Shown: positions 1 through 7,377 of the stretch, one piece after another
Layout of the letters: each line of letters opens with the position of its first letter
Position numbering within the stretch: position 1 is the first letter of the stretch
From: Paenibacillus radicis (ex Xue et al. 2023)
GTDB taxonomy: Bacteria > Bacillota > Bacilli > Paenibacillales > NBRC-103111
Reading direction: 5' to 3'
Length of the DNA stretch: 64,000 bases
NCBI RefSeq assembly: GCF_024722015.1
Contig: NZ_JANQBD010000022.1
Coordinates: 1 to 64,000 of the forward strand
Notes under the pieces: model-generated
Seen by the model: only the letters and a program-made list of their open reading frames with translations
The model's database searches: none
Told to the model about the DNA's origin: nothing
Position numbers and translations under genes: made by a program

Positions 1-496
1 TTTTGGAAATATGTACCTACGCTTAGGTGGGGTTGTGTTTTAACTATGTCATGGAAAAACTTTGTGAATTTTCACACGATGATTTACTAAGTTGATGATG
101 TGTAAGGTCTGATGCAACGCTAGTGGAAAACATCATGTTAATTTCTCTGATTTAACGTATATCTATGTATATAACTGGAAATAGCGGCGCTAATTATGAC
201 CTATTCAGTCGATTCTCAGAAAACTCGTGGAGTTAGATGGAGAATTTCCAGTTATATCAGTATTTCAGAGAGTTCGGGTGAAATTAACATGAGAAATTCC
301 TGTAAAAAGTAAATCTTCTATCCGAAGCCCTCAGGATGATGATACATCCGTGTCTTAGCGGTTGCTTTTCTTGCAATATCAGACTAGTTCAGCTCCTCTC
401 CGCTGAGAATATTTATTAAGTCTGATATTATAAGTAAAGCCTTTATCCAAAGCTATCTGGATAAAAATACACTCGTGTCCCGTTAGACAAAATGAT
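1..496. other. gene-free stretch with repeats and a cruciform-like inverted repeat
   Basis: No convincing coding region is seen here. The stretch holds two members of a dispersed repeat (about 233-254 and 284-302), an 11-bp perfect inverted repeat AATATCAGACT/AGTCTGATATT at 375-385 and 419-429 that encloses a smaller TCAGC/GCTGA hairpin, and two related segments of about 40 bases at 317-358 and 441-484. On the minus strand those two segments both read as a peptide end of the form TR(M/V)Y followed by P(E/D)(G/S)FG and a stop. Confidence 0.5.
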
Positions 497-546
497 AAAA
501 AGACAGGTGAAGGCGTGCTTTATTAGCGCACTCTCACCTGTCTTTC
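497..546 (-). terminator. intrinsic terminator of the dehydrogenase gene
   Basis: AAAGACAGGTGA pairs with TCACCTGTCTTT around a loop of about 22 bases. Read on the minus strand the hairpin is followed by a T run, and it lies about 135 bases after the stop of the minus-strand dehydrogenase gene. Confidence 0.6.
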
Positions 547-681
547 GCTTGTCTTCATCTGTAACGCCCTGTGCATAGGATAGGAAGCTTATGTGGCATC
601 TTTGCCCATAAGGCAGCTGCCATATTTTTTTACGCCCAAGCTGCTGCCCCTCCATCCTATTCCCAAACAGCGGCCTCACTC

Positions 682-1563
682 TTACTTATCAATGATTTTG
701 TACAACGCCTGTGTGCCGCTGTTCTCCTCGCCCATTGCCGCAAGCTGCTCGTACAATGACTTGGCTAATGACAGACCCGGCATGTCCAGCTTCATTTCTT
801 CTGCTGCTTGCAAGGCGATTCCCATATCTTTGATGAAATGCTTCACATAGAAGCCCGGGTCAAAGTTCTCGGCAATAATTCGCGGTGCGAGGTTGCTGAG
901 CGACCAGCTTCCAGCTGCTCCGGACTCAATGCTTTTCAACACGGTGGATGGGTCCAATCCCGCTTTTTTTGCATATACGAGGGCTTCACATACCCCAATC
1001 ATGTTGCTCGCGATAGCTATCTGATTGCACATTTTTGTGTGCTGGCCAGCTCCGGCTTGTCCTTGATACACAATGTTCTTGCCAATGATTTCGAACAACG
1101 GCAGAACCGTATCGAACGCTTCCTTATCTCCGCCAACCATAATAGACAGCCTTGCTTCCTTAGCCCCTACGTCACCGCCGGAAACCGGAGCATCCAAGGA
1201 TACCATCTTGTGCTCAAGAGCTGCTTCATATATCTTTACCGCCAGCGCAGGGCTGGATGTCGTCATATCAATAAGGTAGCTGTTCGGCTTAGCATTTCGC
1301 AGAATGCCCTGCTCCCCCAAATACACTTCTTCTACATCGCTCGGAAAGCCTACCATCGTAATGATAACATTACAGTGCTGCGCCAGCTGTCCAGGTGAAT
1401 CCTGCCATTTGGCTCCCTGCTCAAGTAAATCCTCTGCTTTGGCCTTTGTGCGATTGTAAACATGAACCTCAAAGCCTGCCTTAATGAAATGACCGGCCAT
1501 GCTTTTTCCCATAACACCTGTGCCTACCATACCTATCACTGTTTGCTCTTTGTTCAATCCCAC
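682..1563 (-). CDS. NAD(P)-dependent 3-hydroxyisobutyrate dehydrogenase family protein
   Basis: A cytosolic beta-hydroxyacid dehydrogenase that should oxidise or reduce a short hydroxy acid with NAD(P). The N-terminus has the Rossmann motif GMVGTGVMG. The middle has the substrate-binding stretch DAPVSGGDVGA, and the catalytic Lys lies in GQHTKMCNQ, all in the order expected for the family. Length (about 293 residues) is normal. The start is uncertain: GTG at 1563 is best spaced from AAAGGTGG, while an ATG at 1569 and a GTG at 1575 are in frame. Substrate cannot be read from the sequence; 3-hydroxyisobutyrate, tartronate semialdehyde and other beta-hydroxyacids are all possible. It stands alone, divergent from the DUF975 gene, with its own terminator. 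Confidence 0.85.
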   Translation of the reverse strand: MGLNKEQTVIGMVGTGVMGKSMAGHFIKAGFEVHVYNRTKAKAEDLLEQGAKWQDSPGQLAQHCNVIITMVGFPSDVEEVYLGEQGILRNAKPNSYLIDMTTSSPALAVKIYEAALEHKMVSLDAPVSGGDVGAKEARLSIMVGGDKEAFDTVLPLFEIIGKNIVYQGQAGAGQHTKMCNQIAIASNMIGVCEALVYAKKAGLDPSTVLKSIESGAAGSWSLSNLAPRIIAENFDPGFYVKHFIKDMGIALQAAEEMKLDMPGLSLAKSLYEQLAAMGEENSGTQALYKIIDK

Positions 1564-1695
1564 TATCATTACCACCTTTCGTAGAGTCCAATCTCATTAT
1601 ATAAAAAAGGGCATAAGCAGAAAACAGACAATTCATGATGTTCTTCCAGTATAACAAGAAATGTCCTGCAATATAAGTTCCTACCACAGGCTGAT

Positions 1696-1724
1696 GCTCT
1701 TCGGACTTCTTTTTATGGTATAAT
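1696..1724 (+). promoter_or_regulatory. putative promoter of the DUF975 gene
   Basis: A perfect TATAAT lies at 1719-1724, about 80 bases before the start codon. The -35 region is poor, so only the -10 element is well supported. Confidence 0.35.
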
Positions 1725-1802
1725 TTGGTTGAATATAAGTACTTATACAAAGAGCGGTTATTTAGCGCTTCCTGAACAAAATGAATCTTAGGGGGGATAC
1801 AT

Positions 1803-2543
1803 ATGTGGGATCGCAAGATTCTCAAAGCAAGAGCCAAAGATGTGCTTAGATTGTCCTATTGGAAAGCATTTTTAGTTAGCCTTATTGTTGCGTTTGTAGG
1901 AGGTTCCAGCAGCGGGTCCTTTAATTTCAATTATAATCGACCTTCCAGCTTCCACTCGCCGGGTAATGAGGATTTCCCTTTGTTGGTTTTGATAATCATC
2001 ATTATTGTCGCTGTTGCAGTCATCGTATTTGCTCTAGGGTTTCGTATTTTTCTCGGTTTTCCACTTGAAGTTGGAGGGAGACGCTATTTCTCTCAAGCCG
2101 CACAAAGTGATGTCAACATGAACTACCTGGGGTACGCTTTTACTAAAACAAGATATCTCGATATTATAAAAGCCATGTTCTGGCGCGCCTTCCTCACCTT
2201 CTTGTGGTTCCTGCTTCTAATCATTCCGGGTATTGTTAAAACGTACGCCTACAGTCTCGTTCCTTATATTTTGGGGGATAATCCGAACATCGGGTACAAG
2301 CGGGCTGTTGAATTAAGTAAAAACATGACAGCAGGCCAAAAATTCGATATGTTTGTATTGGATCTTTCATTTATAGGTTGGTATTTGCTAGGGGTATTAG
2401 CATTGTTCGTTGGTGTATTGTTTGTAATGCCTTATGAAAATGCCACAAAAGCGGAGTTGTACTTGGCACTGCGCCAGAATGCGCTTGATGAAGGCATATG
2501 CAGCTATGACGAACTGAGGCTGAACCGACCGATTATTGAGTAA
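1803..2543 (+). CDS. DUF975 family integral membrane protein
   Basis: A 246-residue multi-spanning membrane protein of the DUF975 family, whose function is not established. The N-terminus (WDRKILKARAKDVLRLSYWK) is the typical DUF975 opening. Hydrophobic segments lie near residues 20-35, 55-80, 130-150 and 190-215, and the C-terminus is soluble. A Ser/Gly/Phe/Asn-rich loop at about residues 36-55 separates the first two segments. The strong site AGGGGGG sits six bases before the ATG. The next gene (DJ-1/PfpI) follows after 32 bases and may be co-transcribed, with a shared terminator after it. Nothing in the neighbourhood suggests a substrate. Confidence 0.85.
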   Translation: MWDRKILKARAKDVLRLSYWKAFLVSLIVAFVGGSSSGSFNFNYNRPSSFHSPGNEDFPLLVLIIIIIVAVAVIVFALGFRIFLGFPLEVGGRRYFSQAAQSDVNMNYLGYAFTKTRYLDIIKAMFWRAFLTFLWFLLLIIPGIVKTYAYSLVPYILGDNPNIGYKRAVELSKNMTAGQKFDMFVLDLSFIGWYLLGVLALFVGVLFVMPYENATKAELYLALRQNALDEGICSYDELRLNRPIIE

Positions 2544-2575
2544 AAAATTTTTTCAAAGAGAGTAGGTACTGGCAG

Positions 2576-3151
2576 ATGGGAAAAGTATTATGCTTTATTT
2601 ATCCAAATATGGCCGAATTCGAGGTCATGTTCGCTTTCCACCGGCTGCTGACAGTCGGCAACAAAGAGATCATTACCATCGGCAGTGACCTGAATCCGCT
2701 TGTCAGTCAATCCGGATTCATTTATACGGCAGCCGCTACGATCGAGGAAGCCTTCGACTACCCCGATATAGAAGCGCTGCTGATACCGGGTGGGCCGATT
2801 ACAGAGCAGCCGCCTCAGCTCACACAGCTTATTCAACAGCTGGACAAGGAGCGGAAGCTGCTTGCCGCGATTTGCAACGGCCCCCAATTTCTTGGCCGTG
2901 CGGGCATACTGGACCGTCACAGCTTCACGACCTCCTGCTCTCCCGCTGCTATCGCAAGCCTCGGCGTAAGCGACCCTTTTCCTCGCGACCAATTTCTTCA
3001 GCAGCGGGTCGTTCGCGACGGTCATGTGATTACGGCTACAGGTCGCGCCTTCGTTGATTTCTCCTTCGCCGTTTTCGATTGGCTGAACCTATTCGACAGC
3101 AAGGAAGAGCTGCAGGCATTATATGAAGATATCCGCGGGCCTATTGCATAG
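2576..3151 (+). CDS. DJ-1/PfpI family protein
   Basis: A 191-residue protein of the class I glutamine-amidotransferase-like DJ-1/PfpI superfamily. The nucleophile elbow is clear: LLAAICNGPQFLG with Cys100, preceded by the PGG turn (LIPGGP, near residue 70) typical of the family. An acidic residue (Glu14 or Glu16 in AEFE) is in the place of the one that polarises the Cys. Members act as proteases, glyoxalase or deglycase-like enzymes, amidases or chaperones, and the sequence does not decide among these. No signal peptide is seen. It is probably the second gene of a two-gene unit with the DUF975 gene. A strong terminator overlaps its stop codon. Confidence 0.85.
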   Translation: MGKVLCFIYPNMAEFEVMFAFHRLLTVGNKEIITIGSDLNPLVSQSGFIYTAAATIEEAFDYPDIEALLIPGGPITEQPPQLTQLIQQLDKERKLLAAICNGPQFLGRAGILDRHSFTTSCSPAAIASLGVSDPFPRDQFLQQRVVRDGHVITATGRAFVDFSFAVFDWLNLFDSKEELQALYEDIRGPIA

Positions 3152-3165
3152 GGCCCGTTTTTTTT
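3135..3165 (+). terminator. intrinsic terminator overlapping the DJ-1/PfpI stop codon
   Basis: CGGGCC pairs with GGCCCG and is followed by eight T residues. The left arm lies inside the last codons of the gene, so the stop codon sits in the hairpin. Confidence 0.85.
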
Positions 3166-3186
3166 CGTTAATCTATGGAGGACAAC

Positions 3187-3224
3187 AAAAAACCATCCCG
3201 CATAGTACTTGGGACAGTCGGTTG
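3187..3224 (-). terminator. possible terminator of the copZ-lipoprotein unit
   Basis: On the minus strand AACC and TCCC pair with GGGA and GGTT around internal mismatches, followed directly by a T run. It lies just after the lipoprotein stop codon. Confidence 0.45.
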
Positions 3225-3232
3225 CAAACCCT

Positions 3233-4090
3233 TTATTTCACATCAACTACAAAAGGTACTGTGAATACCTTGCCCTCATGCTGAAACTGTCCCCAGATTT
3301 TGTAGATACCGCTTTGCGGAAACGAAGTGGCGAACTTGGCGTCGGGGCCTGACGCTTTTTCATCTACAGGGTGAACATGGAGGTACTGCTCGGCATCCCT
3401 GGATAAGATAACTACATGGCCCACCGCGCCCAGGTAAGGCTGGAGGTTACTTATCCCCTTCTTCGTTGCCGCATCCCGGATGTTGAATGTTAAAGTAACC
3501 TCTTCCTTCGCCTTTGTTCCGCTAAGCTTGAGCTCAATTTCCTTATCCCCGACTTGCTTAATGAGACTGGAATCAGGCTTCACTTCAATCGGCGCTGCTT
3601 CCTGCCCTTTTACCTGCACCCATTCACTCTTGGTACTATTGGAGCCGCCGGCCGGAATGAAGTCAGCAAATACTTTAAACTTGCCTCCCGCAGGAAAGCG
3701 GGTTTTTACCGTGAACTTGCCATTACCCTGATAATCAGGATGAATATGGTTGAAGAAGGATAAATCTTGGCTGACAACAATGAGATGCATCAGCTTTTCA
3801 TGATTTTCTTTAAATTGCTTAACCGGGGTACCGTCTTCACCTGTTATTTGTATCATTACTTCCGTATCCTGATTTGCATTTACTCCACCATCGCCAAAAG
3901 CAAAGGAAGCTTTAAGCTTATCCTGCGCAGCGTCCCCGCCGATCTTATCCGCAGCATTTCCCTGCCCATGACCGCCTCCATGACCGGAGGGATGGCTTTC
4001 TCCCGCCGTCACAGCCCCTTTGGAGCTGCCGCACGCTGTTAAAGTGCTGAATGCTATTATTGCAAGCAGCACAACTAATGTTTTCCTCAT
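3233..4090 (-). CDS. His-rich lipoprotein with duplicated HxHP domain, probable copper binding
   Basis: A 285-residue secreted lipoprotein. The signal peptide ends in a lipobox (LTAC at residues 17-20), followed by a flexible linker with a His/Gly cluster (HPSGHGGGHGQG). The body contains two related halves: each has an HxHP motif (HIHPDYQG near residue 115; HVHPVDEK near 240), then KF, FP, G and a (F/W)-rich strand, which suggests an internal duplication of a beta-sandwich. It lies 67 bases downstream of copZ behind the same promoter, so binding copper outside the membrane is the natural inference. No family with a proven function was recognised; resemblance to YtkA/FixH-like domains is possible. 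Confidence 0.75.
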   Translation of the reverse strand: MRKTLVVLLAIIAFSTLTACGSSKGAVTAGESHPSGHGGGHGQGNAADKIGGDAAQDKLKASFAFGDGGVNANQDTEVMIQITGEDGTPVKQFKENHEKLMHLIVVSQDLSFFNHIHPDYQGNGKFTVKTRFPAGGKFKVFADFIPAGGSNSTKSEWVQVKGQEAAPIEVKPDSSLIKQVGDKEIELKLSGTKAKEEVTLTFNIRDAATKKGISNLQPYLGAVGHVVILSRDAEQYLHVHPVDEKASGPDAKFATSFPQSGIYKIWGQFQHEGKVFTVPFVVDVK

Positions 4091-4157
4091 AGGTTACTCT
4101 CCACTCTGTTCTATTATTGCTACCATCGGATATGCGCCCAGCTTCTTTTATTATCAA

Positions 4158-4358
4158 TTAAACAACGTCATATCCCTGATCCTCTATAGTTTCCTTTACT
4201 TTATTAAGGGTAACCTTTTGTTCATCAAAAGAAACCGCAACCGATTTATTTCCCAGATCAACCTTTCCGTCTACACCGATCTTCTCTAGCGCCCCCTCTA
4301 TGGAATTAACACAATGTCCACAGCTCATACCTTCTACTTTCAATGTCACGTTCGTCAT
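4158..4358 (-). CDS. copZ: copper chaperone CopZ
   Basis: A 66-residue heavy-metal-associated (HMA) domain protein. The Cu(I) site is the MSCGHC motif (Cys13 and Cys16), and the fold ends with the usual QGYDV strand. CopZ proteins carry Cu(I) in the cytosol to a copper-exporting P-type ATPase. No copA or csoR gene is in this window, which is unusual because copZ normally sits beside copA. It is the first gene of a two-gene unit with the His-rich lipoprotein. Confidence 0.92.
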   Translation of the reverse strand: MTNVTLKVEGMSCGHCVNSIEGALEKIGVDGKVDLGNKSVAVSFDEQKVTLNKVKETIEDQGYDVV

Positions 4359-4489
4359 CTTTCATTTCCCCTTACTTGGTTAGTTTGTTATATGCGCCCA
4401 GAAACACTCGGGTAATAGATGATCATATGTGTTTAAGGACTCACGGTTCAATCATAGACTTTTAGAGTATTGAACAACTTCATGAACAT

Positions 4490-4519
4490 AGTATACCCCA
4501 CTACCCTATATTCAGTCAA
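4490..4519 (-). promoter_or_regulatory. copZ promoter with metal-operator-like spacer
   Basis: On the minus strand TTGACT (4519-4514) and TATACT (4495-4490) are separated by 18 bases. The spacer contains GGGTAGTGGGGTA, a pair of G-rich repeats of the kind found in CsoR-controlled copper promoters. The promoter elements are seen directly; the CsoR link is an inference. Confidence 0.55.
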
Positions 4520-4633
4520 CTGCTATATGCTTTTCTGATAAAAATTCCTGAAATCTTTGAAACTATTCCACACTTCGTTAAGTCTAAAGATATTAGGTAG
4601 TATATATAAAAACTGGAAATAGGAGGGCATTCA

Positions 4634-4909
4634 ATGACTTTATTAAAAGACAGCGAACACAAAGAATCGATTCAGCAGCTGCATGCTGAGCTTTGGAAGC
4701 AGCTTGAAAGCCAGGATGAAATGCAGGCAAAAGCTTTCCTGGAGCAATCCATACAACAGTTCCAGGAAAATAACCGTACAGAGTCTGTTTGGGGCGAAGC
4801 GGTAGAATTTGTGAGAACTCCGTGGTTCTGGGTATCGGTGCTCGCTGGATCGTTGGCGGTGTGTTTGGCGTGTTTTGTGTTCCTGTGGGCTGCTTTGAAG
4901 GTGGAGTAA
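4634..4909 (+). CDS. small membrane protein of unknown function
   Basis: A 91-residue protein with a charged helical N-terminal half (about residues 1-55, Gln/Glu rich) and one C-terminal transmembrane helix (about 62-88, FWVSVLAGSLAVCLACFVFL). The start is supported by AGGAGGG six bases upstream. It would be anchored by its C-terminus with the helical part in the cytosol. It lies 139 bases before the MarR gene in the same direction but has no terminator of its own, so read-through into the MarR/ABC unit is possible. No family was recognised. Confidence 0.6.
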   Translation: MTLLKDSEHKESIQQLHAELWKQLESQDEMQAKAFLEQSIQQFQENNRTESVWGEAVEFVRTPWFWVSVLAGSLAVCLACFVFLWAALKVE

Positions 4910-4975
4910 AACTGGACGATCCAATCCCTATATTTGTTTCTGAAAGCCGCGTTTCGAGAATCTTCAATCGCACAG

Positions 4976-5021
4976 TTGACGGCTGCGGAAACAAATGGTA
5001 ATAATATAGTTAGTCGACTAA
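4976..5021 (+). promoter_or_regulatory. MarR gene promoter and palindromic operator
   Basis: TTGACG (4976-4981) and TAATAA (4999-5004) have 17-base spacing. The perfect 12-bp palindrome TTAGTCGACTAA (5010-5021) lies immediately downstream. Such a dyad next to a MarR gene is typical of an autoregulatory operator; that role is inferred. Confidence 0.6.
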
Positions 5022-5048
5022 TTAAATTATAGGTGAGGGGGAATAACT

Positions 5049-5582
5049 ATGGATACTCATACTTCAGATTCTCTGCACTCTGTGTTTATGCGGGTGCTGA
5101 GGACGCATCGCCACACTATGCACAGCCTGCTTCAAGATCAGGAAGTTTATCCAGGCCAGCCGCCGCTTCTCTTCGCCCTATCCAAGCAAGACGGTCAAAG
5201 CCAGAAGGAGCTTGCCGAGAAACTGCATATAAAACCGGCAACCCTAACAGTTATGCTGAATCGCACCGAGAAAAACGGGCTTGTGGAACGCAAACCGGAC
5301 GATAAGGACCAGCGAATTTCCCGGGTGTATTTGACGGATAAGGGCAGAGAAGCTCACGAAGAGGTTCGGAATGCTTTTAAAATTATGGAAGCTCAATGCT
5401 TCGAAAATTTTACCGTTGAAGATCAGGAGCTGCTGCGCAAGCTGCTGCTGCAAATGTACGACAATCTAAAGAAAAACCTCGATCTGTTACAAGATCAAGA
5501 ACAAGAACAAAGGTATGGACGGCCGTGTAACAAAGACGACAAGCCGCCCTGCTCTGGATCGAAATGCCGACAAACGAAATGA
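5049..5582 (+). CDS. MarR family transcriptional regulator with Cys-rich tail
   Basis: A 177-residue winged-helix regulator. The recognition region reads QSQKELAEKLHIKPATLTVML near residues 50-70, followed by the wing (LVERKPDDKDQRISRVYLT). MarR proteins are usually around 140-150 residues; this one has an extra C-terminal tail with three cysteines (CNKDDKPPCSGSKC). It overlaps nothing upstream, and its stop codon is 10 bases before the first ABC gene. It very likely represses the exporter operon and itself through the palindrome at 5010-5021. The ligand is unknown; the Cys tail could sense oxidants or metal. Confidence 0.9.
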   Translation: MDTHTSDSLHSVFMRVLRTHRHTMHSLLQDQEVYPGQPPLLFALSKQDGQSQKELAEKLHIKPATLTVMLNRTEKNGLVERKPDDKDQRISRVYLTDKGREAHEEVRNAFKIMEAQCFENFTVEDQELLRKLLLQMYDNLKKNLDLLQDQEQEQRYGRPCNKDDKPPCSGSKCRQTK

Positions 5583-5592
5583 GGTGCTCAGC

Positions 5593-7377
5593 ATGTGGAA
5601 ATTAGCTAAATATCTTAAGCCCTACTGGCTGGCTGTCATACTTGCCCCGCTTTTTATGCTTATCGAGGTTTATATGGACCTGCTTCAACCGAAATACATG
5701 GCCAACATTGTTAATATTGGTATTCAAAATGGCGACTTAGCTTTCATTCAGCAGACGGGGCTGCTTATGGTAGGAACGGCTTTGATTGGCCTGATCGGCG
5801 GGATTGGCTGCACATTCTTTTCCAGCACCGCCTCGCAAAGCTTTGGCACTGATTTACGTAAAGACCTGTTCATCAAAGTGCAATCGTTTTCATTCCGTAC
5901 TCTGGATACATTCAAAGCCGGCTCCCTCGTAACTCGGTTAACGAACGACGTTGTACAGGTGCAGAACGTTGTCTTGATGACGCTGCGCATATTAGTCAGA
6001 GCCCCTCTTCTCGTAATCGGCAGCTTGATCATGGCTATTACAATCAGTCCATCGCTTGCCTTGGTATTAGCCGCAGTCACTCCGATTCTGTTGATCGTGC
6101 TAACCACTGTAATCCGCAAGGGCTTTCCGCTTTTTTCCAAGGTTCAAAAGAAGCTGGATAGCGTAAACAACGTTTTGCAGGAAAATTTGACTGGTATCCG
6201 GGTCGTGAAAGCTTTTGTCCGTGCTGATTTCGAAAATAAAAGGTTCGGCAAATCCAACGAAGAATTAATGGAGATTGCCACCAAAGCCACTCGCATAGTC
6301 GTATTGATCATGCCGCTTATGATGCTTATTATGAACGCTAGCATTGCGCTCGTGCTCTGGTTCGGAGGGCAGCAAGTATGGAGCAGTTCCATTCAGGTGG
6401 GTGATCTAATTGCATTCCTCAACTATGTGACCCAGATGCTGTTCTCCCTGCTGATGGTCAGTATGGTGCTGATGAACGTATCTCGTGCCAGAGCCTCCGC
6501 TGAGCGGATGAACGAAGTGCTGGAGACCGATACGGAAATCATCAACAGCGCAACAGCCAAGACTAACGTTATCCGCAATGGAGAAGTTGTTTTCGATAAC
6601 GTATCCTTTGCGTATCACACTAGCTCGGCTGCCGATTCTGACGCTGATGTTGAGAATAAAAATCCTAACGACATGAAATCGCTCGTTCTCAAAAAAGTCA
6701 GCTTCACGGCTCAGCCAGGCAAAACGATAGCCATCCTGGGCGCGACAGGTTCAGGTAAAACCAGCTTGGTTAACCTTATCCCACGGCTGTACGATACAAC
6801 CTCAGGACGCATACTTATTGACGGAACCGATGTGAAGAATATCGATCTGCAGCATTTGCGGACCCGCATTGGAGTCGTTCTGCAGGAAGCGGTCTTGTTC
6901 ACCGGAACGATTCAGGAAAATATAAGCTTCGGCAAGCCCGATGCAACGCAAGAAGAAGTGGAGGCGGCGGCCAAAGCTGCACAGGCTCATGACTTTATCA
7001 TCGGCATGCCGGATGGCTACAAGACGGTTGTCGGACAAAGGGGAGTCAACCTCTCCGGCGGGCAAAAGCAGCGAATTTCCATAGCCCGGGCGATTCTCGT
7101 GAAGCCTCCCGTGCTGATTTTGGATGACAGCACAAGCGCTGTTGACTTGGGAACCGAAGCCCGGATTCAGAAGGCGCTCAAGGAGCAGTCCGCACACACC
7201 ACACGGATCGTAATTGCGCAGCGGATATCGTCCGTACTCGAAGCGGATACCATTATTGTGCTGGAGGATGGGCAAGTGGTTGCCGAAGGAAACCATGCAG
7301 AGCTATACCGGACCAGCGCGGTGTACCAAGATATTTATAAATCGCAATTAGGCGAGGAGGCGGTTATCCATGGCTAA
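5593..7377 (+). CDS. heterodimeric ABC exporter subunit with degenerate ATPase site
   Basis: A half-transporter of about 594 residues: six transmembrane helices (about 1-300) then an ATP-binding domain. Walker A is GATGSGKT (383-390) and the signature is LSGGQ. Two residues are altered: the catalytic Glu after Walker B is Asp (LILDDS, Asp512), and the switch His is Gln (AQR, Gln543). This is the pattern of the BmrC/LmrC/TM287 type of subunit, in which one ATP site of the pair hydrolyses poorly. ATG 5593 with GAGGTG upstream is preferred over the ATG at 5515 inside marR. It overlaps the next gene by eight bases. Likely exports drugs or lipids; substrate unknown. Confidence 0.92.
   Translation: MWKLAKYLKPYWLAVILAPLFMLIEVYMDLLQPKYMANIVNIGIQNGDLAFIQQTGLLMVGTALIGLIGGIGCTFFSSTASQSFGTDLRKDLFIKVQSFSFRTLDTFKAGSLVTRLTNDVVQVQNVVLMTLRILVRAPLLVIGSLIMAITISPSLALVLAAVTPILLIVLTTVIRKGFPLFSKVQKKLDSVNNVLQENLTGIRVVKAFVRADFENKRFGKSNEELMEIATKATRIVVLIMPLMMLIMNASIALVLWFGGQQVWSSSIQVGDLIAFLNYVTQMLFSLLMVSMVLMNVSRARASAERMNEVLETDTEIINSATAKTNVIRNGEVVFDNVSFAYHTSSAADSDADVENKNPNDMKSLVLKKVSFTAQPGKTIAILGATGSGKTSLVNLIPRLYDTTSGRILIDGTDVKNIDLQHLRTRIGVVLQEAVLFTGTIQENISFGKPDATQEEVEAAAKAAQAHDFIIGMPDGYKTVVGQRGVNLSGGQKQRISIARAILVKPPVLILDDSTSAVDLGTEARIQKALKEQSAHTTRIVIAQRISSVLEADTIIVLEDGQVVAEGNHAELYRTSAVYQDIYKSQLGEEAVIHG

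Noticed and set aside
808..1398. 196-residue plus-strand open frame
   Set aside because: It is antisense to the dehydrogenase, which has clear motifs on the other strand.
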